This document shows, piece by piece, positions 34,897 to 47,392 of a stretch of DNA of 64,000 bases. The notes beneath the pieces are model-generated. The model saw nothing but the letters and a program-made list of their open reading frames with translations, ran no database searches and was not told where the DNA came from. Within the stretch, counting starts at the first letter, position 1; every line of letters begins with the position of its first letter. The translations under genes were made by a program, and so were the position numbers. The DNA lies in NCBI GenBank assembly GCA_019925795.1, contig CM034304.1:4155471-4219470 (forward strand). Reading direction: 5' to 3'. This stretch comes from Dendrobium chrysotoxum. Its lineage: Eukaryota > Streptophyta > Magnoliopsida > Asparagales > Orchidaceae.

Positions 34897-36036
34897 ATAG
34901 CTGGCGGGAAACGTTCTAGACAAAAGGATGCGAGTTCCTCCCGGGGGCATGTTGATCCTCACTTCCCCAATGCAGCCAATCGGCCTGCCTTCGAGTGCTA
35001 TCGCGACTTGGGGATCACGCATTCCAAAATAGTAAATCCCTACACCCTCACCTATCCCATTCTTGATCTTTTTGCACACACCTCCCTCACCTTTATCCTT
35101 ACACAAGCCTTTCCATTTAGTCTCGAAGTTCTTCAAGTTTTCTTTACAAATTTGTGCATTTCTGCTGATTATTCCACTCTTCGCTCGTATGTCATTCATC
35201 GTCCCGTGGAACTTACTACCCAAGACTTTCACAACATTCTCCAACTTTCTGTCACTGGCGATAAACTCCAAACTCTTATCACTTACCCTGACTATGATTG
35301 GAGTGTCACCAATCACTTCCTTCGCAATACAAACGCACCCTACCATGATAATGCATGCACTTCACTTTTTAAGGATGCACGGACCATTCAGCACGTCCTT
35401 CGTTCTTCCGTCAATCCAAAGGCGGGGGATCGAATTCACATCACTTCGTTACTATCTTTGACCACATACTACATCTTGGCCCATATGGAGTTTAATGCCA
35501 CTGACCTTATTATCCGATACATCGAGCACCTCACCACTATTAGGGATCCGGGTCATAAGCGTCGCCCAAATCTAGCTTTAGGTCTTCTCATTCATTATGC
35601 CTTAGAAACCAAATATGACGTGCAGTATCCTGTCCCTCCTGATGTCCCTCCTTCCTTCTTCACAAATAATTCATTCCACGTCCTACGCAGCACCCGACTA
35701 CATCGAGAGCCCGCCCCGGATGTTGAGGAAGAAGAGGAAGAGGCTATTCCAGTTCCTGCTGCACCCGATGCACCTGCTCCCCTTCGCATTGCCTCTCCTT
35801 TTCACCACCTGGTGCAGCACATTATTCAGTGGGAGGCCATATTTGACTCCTATGTGGCTGCACAGGAGCAGCGGCACGTTGAGGACCTCCAACGCTTCAC
35901 TGACTATGCTGCGCAGCAGCAACAGCAGGATTACCAAGATTTTTCCTGGATTGGCGCCCACTTTCAAGCCATTCACGATTACTTCAACCCACCACCACCA
36001 CCTCCTCCATCCGATCAGGATCCGCCTCAATTTTAG
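34897..36036 (+). pseudogene. env-position ORF of element C, start codon lost
   Basis: The codon homologous to the B start is ATA (34897-34899), so initiation is lost. The body is uninterrupted for the full 379 residues to TAG at 36034-36036. The first ATG in frame is at 35008 (342 codons). The hydrophobic stretch, the acidic Glu run and the Pro-rich C-terminus (seven consecutive Pro) are all present, and a Gln run sits near residue 345. Retention of this open frame while gag and pol are full of stops is notable. The same domain caution as for B applies: env position, no proven envelope features. Confidence 0.82.
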
Positions 36037-36290
36037 TGTTCTATTTTGTAGCTATTTTCCTTTCTATTTGTACTAATGTTTTAGTGTTTCTGTTTACCCT
36101 CATCCTTTTTGTAATTGCAAAAGGGGGAGTCAGTTGTAGTCGTTTTTGTTTTTGGTTATGTGTTATGTTTCCTGTATTGCTTTAGTTGTTAAAAGAAAAT
36201 TTAAAAAAAAAAATTTGTTTTTCGATCTCTTAGTTATTTTATTTTTCAAACTACTGTACAAATGTTTGCCATCATCAAAAAGGGGGAGAT
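36037..36290 (+). other. Region between env-like ORF and 3' LTR with two polypurine tracts (element C)
   Basis: AAAAGGGGGAGT is at 36119-36130 and AAAAAGGGGGAGAT at 36277-36290, the latter touching the 3' LTR. Multiple polypurine tracts near the 3' LTR are, from memory, a reported Sirevirus feature. Otherwise the region is T-rich and noncoding. Confidence 0.82.
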
Positions 36291-37917
36291 TGTTGCAAAT
36301 TTGGTTTTGATGATGACAAATATATTTCTATTGTGTTTTGCTTGGCTAACCCGTTTCAGGTATAAAAGATCACGAGCAACTCAAGCCAACTCCAGATCGG
36401 GTCCAAGTGTGTCTAAGTGTACTATTTTCTTTTTCTTGTGTCAATTGTAATGTAACTGATCCCCTAGCTAAGTAACCTTACACACACACACTCAGGGGGA
36501 GAGCTTGAGTGAGTTAGAGTTTCTATTTAGTTTTTGTTCAGATCGTCTTGGACGATATTCACATCGTCCTAGATAATCCAGTAAAAACAGAAACCCTAAT
36601 TAGGGCGACCAAGTTAAGTTCATCTGATTAAGCAGATCGTCCTGGACGATCGTTGCATTGTACGGGGCGATATGCTCAAATAAAAATTCTTAGCCGCAAG
36701 ATCAAGTTAGGCAAGTTTTTATTTTAAGATATTTGGTCTGATCGTCCCGAACGATACGTGTATCATCCTGGATAATCCAGTACAATCATGCCTAAATTAG
36801 TCTAGTAATTAAGGAAAGCAATTAATACTTAATTGATACGATCATATCTTCCTGGACGATCGCAGGATCGTCCTTGACGATCATGATCGTCTAGTGCATT
36901 TCAGCTGTACGACCTGAACTGTGCTCAGGATGATTTTGGCACTTTTTGAACTAATCGTACAGGACGATACCCTTGTCGTCCTGGACGATCAAGTCATTTT
37001 TTGGTCGTCCAGCACATTTTGCTCTGGACGACCCGAACTGTCTTCTGGATGATATTCCTCGATTTACATTAATCGTACTGGACGATCGCAGAATCGTACG
37101 GGACAATATGAACAACTTTTACTACTGATCGTCCAGAAGAGCCAAATCGTACAGGCTGAAATAACTGATTTTGAACTGATCGTACAGGATGATCGATTGA
37201 CCATCCTAGACGATCTAGACCGACCTGTTGAGATTTAGGGCAAATTTTGAGCCCTCTTATAAAAGATATTTTTCTTCCAACAAGAAAAATCTTTTGCCAC
37301 TATCCTTTCCAGAGAAACCCTAGAGAGAGAGAGAGAGAGTGAGTTTAGGAGAGAAAGAGAGGATCTTGTTAGGGGGAGTTCGTGAGGGTTCATGAAGGTT
37401 GCTCCAAGCAAGGATCAGAGTCATCTTCTCCGCTCATCGTCTTTCGTTGTGTTGGTGTTCTTTGGGAGAGGATCATCTGCAAGAAGATCCGAGGTTCTCT
37501 GCCTGCTTCAGGAGGAAGCAAAAGGAGGTTAGGTTCTCTGCCTCACCGCGTCAGTGGAAAAGAGGTTTTTGTACAGGCTTCTCCACCTTGCTATGGGAGC
37601 AAAAGGAGAAACACTTTGGTTTAGTGCAATACCCGGAGGGGAGGCTCTGGGGAGTGAACGTAGGTCAAGTTGACCGAACCACTATAAAATCCGGTGTGTT
37701 CATTCTAATTACTTTATGCACTTTTATTTTTCTATGATTAACTGCTTGGGTGAAATTGTGTTTAATCTTTCCGTTTGATTATGTTACTTGTTTCCGCTGC
37801 ATATCGTAGAAAAGATTTTCACTGTCGCTATCAAATTTTTAAATAACCAATTCACCCCCCCTCTTGGTTAGCCTCGGGACTAGTTCATCAGGGCTTAACA
37901 TCCCTATCAAACTTTCA
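36291..37917 (+). repeat. 3' LTR of element C (1,627 bp)
   Basis: TGTTGCAAATT...ACTTTCA. It has palindrome pairs at 36542-37214, TATAAAAG at 37258-37265, a GA-rich leader, one 41-bp minisatellite unit near 37494 and a second TATAAAA near 37682. The target duplication AAACT follows at 37918-37922. Confidence 0.96.
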
Positions 37918-40900
37918 AAACTGAGAGATCGTATGATGGGGTGGCAATATTCCCATCAGAAAGGATAAAAATTGGGAGATTATATGATGGGGTAGGAACA
38001 TACCCATCAAAGAGGATCAAAACTAGGAGATCGTATGATGGGGTAGGAATATACAAATCATAGATGATCAAAACTGGGAGATCATATGATGGGATAGGAA
38101 TATGCCCATCATAGAGGATCAAAATTGGGATATCGTATGATGGGTTGAAATATACCCATCATATAGGATTGAAACTGGGAGATCTTATGATGGGGTAGGA
38201 ATATACCCATAAATGAATTTTGAAATTGGTAGATCGTATGATGGGGTAGGACTATACCTATCACCAAGCATCAAAACTAGGAGATCGTATGATGGGATAG
38301 GAATATGCCCATCACAAAGAATCCAATTTGGTAGATCATATGATGGAGTAGAAATATGCCTATCACAAAGCATAAAAATTTTGAGTTCTTATGATGATGT
38401 AGGAATGTGCCCCTCAAAGAGTTTCTAAACTGGGAGATCATATGATGGGCCAAGAAAAGCCTATCATAGAGGATTAAAATTTGGAGATCATATATTAGGG
38501 TAGGAATAAGCCAAACATAGAAGATCAAAATTGGGAGATCGTACAATGGGATAGCAATATACCAATCACAGAGGATTGAAATTAGAAGATCATATGATGG
38601 GGTGTGAATAAGCCCATCACAGAGGATAGAAACTTGGATATCATGTGATGGGGTAGGAATATCCACATCATCAAGGATCAAGTCTAGAAGATGATATGAA
38701 AGGGTAAGAATATGCCCATTAAAGAGGATCAAAATTGGGAATTCTTATGATGGGGGTAGGAATATACCAATCATAGATGATCAAAATTGGGAGATCGTAT
38801 GATGGGGTTGGAATATGCCCATCATAGATAAGTAAAACTGGGAGATCGTATGATGGGGTAAAAATATGCCCATCACAGAGGATGAAAATTTGGGGATCAT
38901 GTAATGAGGTAGGAATATGCCCATCATATTAGACTAAAATTAGGAAAATATATGATGGGGGAGGAATATGACCATTACACAGGATCAAAGCTTGGAAATC
39001 ATATGATATTGTAAGAATATGCCAATAAAAGAGGATAAAAATGGCTAGATTGTATGATGTGTTGCGAACATGCCCATTACAAAAGATCCAAGCTGGTAGA
39101 TAATATAATAGAAAAATAATATGCCCATCATAGAGGATCAAAATAGGGAGATCGTATGAAGGGGTAGGAATATTCCCATCAAAAAGGATCAAAATTGGGA
39201 GATCATATGATGGGGTGGGAATATGCCCATCACAAAGGATCAAAACTGGGAGATCATGTAGTGGGGTAGGAATATTCCTATCATAGAGGATCAAAATAAG
39301 GACCCTATATGATGGGGTAGGAATATACCCATCATAGAGCATCAAAACTGGTAGATCTAAGGTGGGGTAGGAATATACCCATGATAGGGGATTGAATCTA
39401 GGAGATCGTATGATGGGGTAGGAATATGACCATCATAGAGGATCAAAACTAGGAGATATTATGATGGGGTAGGAATATGCCTATCATAGAGGTTTGAAAC
39501 TGGGAGATCGTATGATGGTGTAGGAATATGCCTATCTTAGAGGATTAAAACTGGAAAATCATATAATGGGGTAGGAATTTTCCCATAATAGAGGATCTAA
39601 ATTGGGAGATCTTATGATGGGGTAGAAAAATGTCCATCACATAGTATCCAAACTAGGAGATCGTATGATGGGGTAGGAATAAGCCCATCAAAGAATATCA
39701 AAATTGGGAGATTGTATGATGGGGTAAGAATATGCTTATTATAGAGGAAAAAAAGCTAGGAAATCACATAATGGGTGAGGAATATGCCAATTACAGAGGA
39801 TCAAAACTAGGAATTCTTATGATGGGGTAGGAATATAACCATCACAGAGGATCAAAATTTTGAGATCGTATGATGGGGTAGGAATATGCACATCATAGAG
39901 GATGAAAACTTGGAGATTGTATGATGGGGTAAGAATTCGACCATCACAGAGGATCAAAAGAAGGAGATCGTACGATAAGGTAGGATTATGCCCATCACAT
40001 TTGACCATGATTAGGAGATCATATGATGGGGTATGAATATGCCCATTATAGAGGATCAAAACAGGTAGATCGTATGATAGGGTAGGAAAATGCTAATCAA
40101 AGAGGATCAAAACTAGGGGAATATATGATGTGGTGGAAATATGCCCATTACAAAGGATCCAAACTGGAAGATCATATTATGCGATAAGAATTTGCCCCTC
40201 AAAGAGGATCAAAACTGGAATATCGTATGATGAGGTAGGAATACACCCATCACAAAGGATTAAAACTGGGAGATTATATGATGGGGTGGGAATATGCCCA
40301 TCACTGAGGATCCAGACTAGGAGATCGTATAGTGGGGTAGGAATATTTATATCATAGGGAATCAAAACATGAAGATTATATGATGGGATATTAATATATA
40401 CATCACAGAGCATCAAAATTGGTAGATTTAAGATGGGATAGGAATATAGCCATGATAGAGGATTGAAGCTAGGAGATCGTATGATGGGGTAGGAATATGC
40501 CCATCATAGAGGATCAAAATTGGGAGATCGTATGATGGGGTGGGAATATGCCCATCATAAAGTGTTGAGACTTGGAGATCTTATGATAGGGTAGTAATAT
40601 GCCCATCACAGAGGATCAAAACTTCGAGATCTTATGATGGTGTAGGAATATGCCAATAATAGAGGATCGAAATTGGGCGATCTAAGATGGTGTAGGAATA
40701 TGCCGATCATTAAGGTTTAAAACTAGAAGATCATTTGATGAGGTACGAATATGCCCATCACAGAGGATAGTAATTGGGAGATCTTATAATGGGGTAGAAA
40801 GATGCCCATCACAGAGGATTCAAACTAAGAGAGCATATGATGGGATAGAAATGTGCCCATCATATAAGATCAAAAATTGGGAGATCGTATCATGGGGTAG

Positions 40901-41579
40901 GAATATGCCCATCATCAAGGATTGAAATAGGGAGATCGTATGATGGTGTAGGAATATGCCTATCACAGAGGATTAAAACTGGAAGATCTTATGATGGGGT
41001 AGGAAATGCTCATCATAGAGGATTAAAATTGAGAGATCTTATTATAGGGTAGGAATATGCTCATTACACAGGATCGAAAAAAGTAGTTCAGATGATGGGG
41101 TAGGAGTAAGACCCTCATAGAGGATCAAAATTGGGAGATCGTATAATAGGGTGAAATATGCCCGTTATAAACGAACAAAAATGGGAGATTATATATTGGG
41201 CTAGGAATATGCCAATCAAAGAGGATAAAAACTAGGAGATCGTATGATGGGGTAGAAATATGCCAATCACAAAGGATTTAAACTACTAGATTATATGAAG
41301 GGGAAGGAATATGCCCATCACAGAGGATCAAAACTGGCAGATGATATAATGGGGTAGGAATATGCTCATCATAGAGGATCAAAATTGGGAGATCGTCTGA
41401 TGGGGTAGGAATATGCCCATCAAAGAGGATCAAAACAGGGAGATCGTATGATGGGGTAGGAATATACCCATCATAGATAATCAAATTGGGAGATCGTATA
41501 ATGGGGTATAAACATGTCTATAATGCAGGATCAAAATTAAGAGATTGTATGATGGGGTGGAAATAAACCCATCATAGAG

Positions 41580-44160
41580 GATCGAGACTAGGGGATCTTA
41601 TGATGGGGAAGGAATATGCCCATCAGAGAGGATCGAAATTATGAGTTCGTGTGATGGTGTAGGAACATGCCTATCATAGACGATCAAAACTGGGAGATCA
41701 TATGATGTGGAAGGAATATACCCATCATAAAGGATCCAAACTAGTACATCATATAATGGGGTAGGAATATGCCCATCATAGAGTATTAAAACTGGAAGAT
41801 CATATGATGATGTAGGAATATGCCCCCTCATAGAGGATCAAAATTGGGAGATCATATGATAGGGTAGGAGTAGGCCTATCACAGAGGATCAAAATTTTGA
41901 GACCGTATGATGGGCTAAGAATAAGCCTGTCACCAAGGATCAAAATTGGTAGATCGTATGATGGGGTAAGAATATACCCATCATAGAGGATCGAAACTAG
42001 GAGACTATATGATGGGGTAGGAATATGCCCATAACATAGGATTAAAACTAGGAGATTGTTTGATGTGGTAGGAATATACCCATCACAAAGGATCAAAACT
42101 GGGAGATCATATGAAGGGGTAGGAATATGCTCATCACAGAGGAATATTACTGGAAGATCGTGAGATCAGGTAGGAATATGCCCATTATAAAGGATTAAAA
42201 CTGAAAAATCATATGATTGGGTAGGAATATGCACATCATAGAAGATTAAAACTAGGAGATCGTATGATGGGATAGGAAAATGCCCATCATAGAGGATCAA
42301 AATTGGGAGATGGTATAACAGGTTGAAATATGCCAAATATAGAGGATCTATACTAGAAGATTATATGATGGGGTAGGAATATGCCCATCTCAGACGATTA
42401 AAACTTGGAGATCATATGATGGGGTAGGAATATGCCTATCACAAAGGATTAAAATTAGGAGATCATATTATGGGGTAGGTATATGCTCATTACAAAGGAT
42501 CAAAGCTAGGAGATCGTATGATAAGGTAGGAATATGCCCATAAAATAGGATGAAAACTAAGAGATTGTGTGATGAGGTAGGAATATGCCCATCAAATCAA
42601 AACAAAACTGGGAGATCGTATGATGGGGTAGGAATATACCCATCATAGATGATCGAAACTAGGAGATCGTACGATGGGGAGAAATATATCTTTCACACAG
42701 GATCAAAACTATGAGATCATATGATGGGGTGGCAATATCCCATTATAGAGGATCGAGACTGCGGGATCTTATGATGGGGTAGGAATGTGCCCATCATAGA
42801 GGATCAAAATTGGGAGATCGTGTGATGGTGTAGGATCATGCCTATAATAAAGGGTCAAAACTGGAGGATCGTATGATTGGTTAGGAATATGTCCATCAGA
42901 AAGGATCCAAACTAGTAGATTATATAATGGGGTAGGAATATTCCCATCATAGAGTATTAAAATTGGAAGATCATATGATGATGTAGGAATATGACCCTCA
43001 CAGAGGCTCAAAACTAGGAGATCGTATGATGGGGTAGAAGTAGGCCTATCATAGAGGATCAAAATTTGGAGATCGTATGATGGGCTAGGAATAAGCCTGT
43101 CACCAAGGATCAAAATTGGTAGATCATATGATGTGGTAGGAATATACCCATCATTAAGGATCAAAACTAGGAGATCATATGATGGGGTAGGAATATGCTC
43201 ATCACATAGGATCGAAATTGGGAGATTATTTGATGTGGTAGGAATTTACCCATCATGAAGGATAAAAAATGGTAGATCGTATGAAGTGGTAGGAATACGC
43301 TCATCACAGAGGAACATTACTCGGAGATCGTGAGATCGGGTAAGAATATGCCCATTATAGAGGATTAAATCTGGGAAATCATATGATGGGGTAGGAATGT
43401 CCACATCACAGAAGATTAAAACTAGGAGATCGTGTGATATGGTAGGCAAATGCCCATCATAAAGGCTCAAATTTTGGAGATCATGTAAGGTGTTGAAATA
43501 TGCCCATCATAGAGGATCAATAATGGAAGATTATATGATGGGTAGGAATATGCCCATCTTAAAGGATCAAAACTTGGAGATCATATGGTGGGTTAGGAAA
43601 ATGCATATCATGGAGGATTAAAATTGGGAGATCATATTATGGGGTCGGTATATGCTCATCATAGTGGATTAAAACTAGGAGATCATATGATAAGGTAGGA
43701 ATAAGCCCATCAAAGATGATGAAAATTGGGAGATCATATGATGGGGTAGGATTATACCCATCATAGATGGTCGAAACTGGGAGATCATTTGATGGGGTAG
43801 AAATGTGTCCATCACAGAGGATCGAAATTATGAGATCGTATAATGGGGTGGCAATATGTCCATCATAGAGGATCGAGATTGGGGGATCTTATGATGGGGT
43901 AGGAAAATGCCCATCATAGAGTATCGAAATTGGGAGATCGTATGATGTGGTAGAAACATGCTTATCATAGTGGATCAAAATTTAGAGATCATATGATGTG
44001 GTAGGATATGCCCATCACAAAGGATCTAGATGAGTAGATCATATGATGGGGTAGGAATATGCCCATCATAGAGAATAAAAATTAGAAGAGCATATGATGA
44101 TGTAGGAATTTGCCCCTTATAGAGGATCAAAACTTGGATATCATATGATGGGGTAATGGA
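41580..44160 (+). repeat. Higher-order repeat of about 1.12-1.17 kb inside array 3
   Basis: A diagnostic series of variant units recurs: GATGATGTAGGAATATG followed by a CCCTCA block, then GTAGGCCTATCA, then AATAAGCCTGTCACCAAGGA. The ATGTAGGAAT landmark is at 41810, 42981 and 44100 (spacings 1,171 and 1,119 bp, close to 23 and 22 units). AATAAGCCTGTCACC is at 41930 and 43090. The third copy is cut by the inversion. Confidence 0.78.
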
Positions 44161-47100
44161 TATATTCCTACCACATCATACGATCTCCTTGTTATGATCC
44201 TCTGTGATGGGCATATTCCAACACCATCCTATGATCTCCTAATTTTGATCAAATGGGATGGGCATATTCCTACCCAATTATATGATCTCCTAGTTTTGAT
44301 CCTCTGTGATGGGCATATTCTTACCCCATCATAAGATCTCCTAGTTTTATTCCACTGTGATGGGCATATTCGAAGCCCATCATATAATCTCTCAATTTTG
44401 TTCCTCTATGATGGGTATATTCCTACCCCATCTTATGATCTGCCAATTTTAATCCTCTTTGAATGGCATATTCTTACCCTATCATTTAATCTTCCAGACT
44501 TGATCTTGTGTGATGGGGATATTCCTACCCTATCATAATATCTCCAAGTTTTGATCCTCTATGATGGGCATATTCCCCCCATCATATAAACTCCTAGTTT
44601 TGATCATTTGTGAAAGGTATGTTCCTACCCCATCAAATGATCTCCTAATTTTGATCCTCTATGGTGGGCTTATTTCTACCCCATCATTCAATCTTTCAGT
44701 TTTGAACCTCTATGATAGGCATATTCTTATCCCATCATACGATCTCCCAATTTTGATCCTTTGTGAGAGGCATATTTCTAGATCATCATATGATCTCCTA
44801 GTTTCGATGGTCTATGATGGGCATATTCCTACCCCTTCATATTATCTACTTATTTCGATCCTCGATTATAGGCATATTCCTACCCCATCATACAATCTCC
44901 TAATTTTGACCCTCTATGAGGGGCATATTCCTACCCCATCAAACGATATCCCAGTTTTGATCCTCTGTGAAAGGAAAATTCCTACCCCATCATATGATCT
45001 CCTAGTGTCAATCCTCTATGATGGGTTTACTCCTACCCCATCATACGACCTCCTTGTTTCCATCCTATGTGACGAGCATATTCCTAGCCCATTATAAGAT
45101 ATCCCAATTTTGATCTTCTGTGATGGTATTTTCCTACCCCTTCACACGATCTTCTAGTTTTAATCCACTGTGATAGGCATATTCCTACACCATCAATTGA
45201 TCTTCTTATTTCAATCCTCCATGGTGGGCATATTCATACCTCATCATATGATCTCCTTGTTAAATTCATCTATGATAGGCATATTCCTACCCCATCATAC
45301 GATCTCTTAGTTACGATCCTATGTCATGGGCATTTTTTTACCGCGTCATAGGAACTCCAAGATTTGATCCTCTATGATGGGTATATTCTTACCTCATCAT
45401 ATGATCTTCCAATTTTAATCCTCAGTGATAGGCATATTCCTACACCATCATACGATCTCCCAATTTTGATCCTCTATGATCGGCATATTCCTACCCCATC
45501 ATAAGATATCCCAGTTTTGATCCTCTATGGTTGGCATATTCCGACCCCATCATAAGATCTCCAAGTCTCGACACTCTGTGATGGGTATATTCCCACCCCA
45601 TGATTTGTTGATTTTGATGCTCTGTGATGGGTATATTCCTACCCTATCATATAATCTCCCTATTTTGATCCTCTGTGATAGGAATATTCCAACCCATTAT
45701 ATGATCTCCCAATTTTGATCCTCTATGATGGGCATATTCTAACCCCATCATATGATCTAACAGTTTTGATCCTTTGTGATGGTCATATTCCTACCCCATC
45801 ATACGATCTCTTAGTTTTTATCCTTTATGGAGGGCATATTCCTACATCATCATATGATCTGCCAGTTTTGATGCTATGTGATGAGCATATTCCTACCCAA
45901 TCATATAATCTCCCATATTTAATCATCTGTAATAGGCATGTTTCTACCCCATTATACAATCTCATAATTTAGATCTTCTATGATGGGCATATTCCTACCC
46001 CAACATTAGATCTCCCATTCTCGATCCCCTTTGATGGGCATATTACCACCCCATTATATTATCTCCTCATTTTGATCCTCTTAGATGGGATATTTCTACC
46101 CCACCATACAATCTCCCAGTTTCAATCATCTATGATGGTTATATTCCTACCCCATCGTACGATCTCTATGTTTTGGTCCTATTTGATGGGCATATTCCTA
46201 CCCCATCATATGATCTTCCAGTCTTGATCCTCTATGATAGGCATATTTCAACCCCTTACACGATCTCCCATTTTTGATGCTCCATGATGGGCATTTTCCT
46301 ACCCCACTACACAATCTCCTGGTTTTGATCTTCTGTAAATGGCATATTTCTACCCCATCATATGATTTCCCAATTTCAATCCTCTATAATGGGCATATTC
46401 TTTCCTTACCCCACGATCTCCCAGTAATGTTCCTCTGTTATGGGCATATTCCTACCCTTTCATATGATCTCCCAATTTTGATACTTTATGATGGGTATAT
46501 TACAACCCCATCATATAATATCCCTATTTTGATCCTCTATGATAGGAATATTCCTAACCCATTATATGAACTCCCAATTTTGACCCTCTATGATGGGCAT
46601 ATTCCCACCCCATCAAACGATCACATAGTTTTGATCCTTTGTGATGGTCATATTCCTACCCCATCATATGATCTCCCAATTTTGATCCTTTTTGGAGGGC
46701 ATATTCCTACATCATCATATGATCTGCATGTTTTGATGCTATGTGATGAGCATATTCCTACCCCATCATATGATCTACCAGTATGAATCCTTTGTGATGG
46801 GCATATTCCTACCCCATCATATGATCTCCCACTTTTGATCCTCTATGATAGGCATGTTCCTACCCCATCATACAATTTCATAATTTTGATCCTCTATTAT
46901 GGGCATATTCCTACCCCATCATAAGTTCCTTCTATCTCAATCCTCTATAATGGGCATATTGCCACCCCATCATATGATCTCCTAGTTTTGATCCTTTGAG
47001 ATGGGCATATTTCTATCCCATCATATAATCTCCCAGTTTTGATCATCTATGATGGGCATACTCCTACCCCATCATAAGATCTTATTGTTTCGACCCTTTG

Positions 47101-47392
47101 TGATGGGCATATTCCTACCCCATCATATGATCTTGTAGTTTTGATCCTCTATGATGGGCATATTTCAACCACTCACACAATCTCCCAATTTTAATCCTCT
47201 ATGATGGACATTTTCCTATCCCATCATATGATCTCCGAGTTTTGATATTCTGTGATGGGCATATTCCTACCGCATTATATGGTTTCCTAGTTTCAATCTT
47301 CTATAATGGGCATATTCCTACCCGACCCCACGATCTCCTTGTAATGTTCCTCTGCGATGAGCATATTCCTACACTTTCATATGATCTCGCTA
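44160..47392 (-). repeat. Inverted block of satellite (about 3.2 kb)
   Basis: The unit reads in reverse complement here (CCTACCCCATCATAYGATCT). The left joint near 44160 reads GATGGGGTAATGGATATATT then CCTACCACATC, a head-to-head arrangement. The right joint near 47392 reads ACTTTCATATGATCTCGC then TATGAAAGGGTATG, tail-to-tail. Both breaks lie within single units. Confidence 0.93.

Larger units (their letters stand above)
26630..37917 (+). mobile_element. Element C: full-length Sirevirus-type Copia retrotransposon (11,288 bp) with target duplication
   Basis: Both LTRs are complete (26630-28248 and 36291-37917), with TG...CA ends. AAACT flanks both sides (26625-26629 and 37918-37922), so the borders are certain and the target was a satellite unit. 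It holds PBS, gag, pol, spacer, pre-env palindromes, env-like ORF and two polypurine tracts. The two LTRs show about a dozen mismatches in their first 180 bp by eye, so the insertion is not recent. Confidence 0.97.

Noticed and set aside
35595..36076. Other-frame ORFs over the env-like gene (64-153 codons)
   Set aside because: These are shadows of the GC-richer env-like coding frame. They are not conserved in length between B and C.
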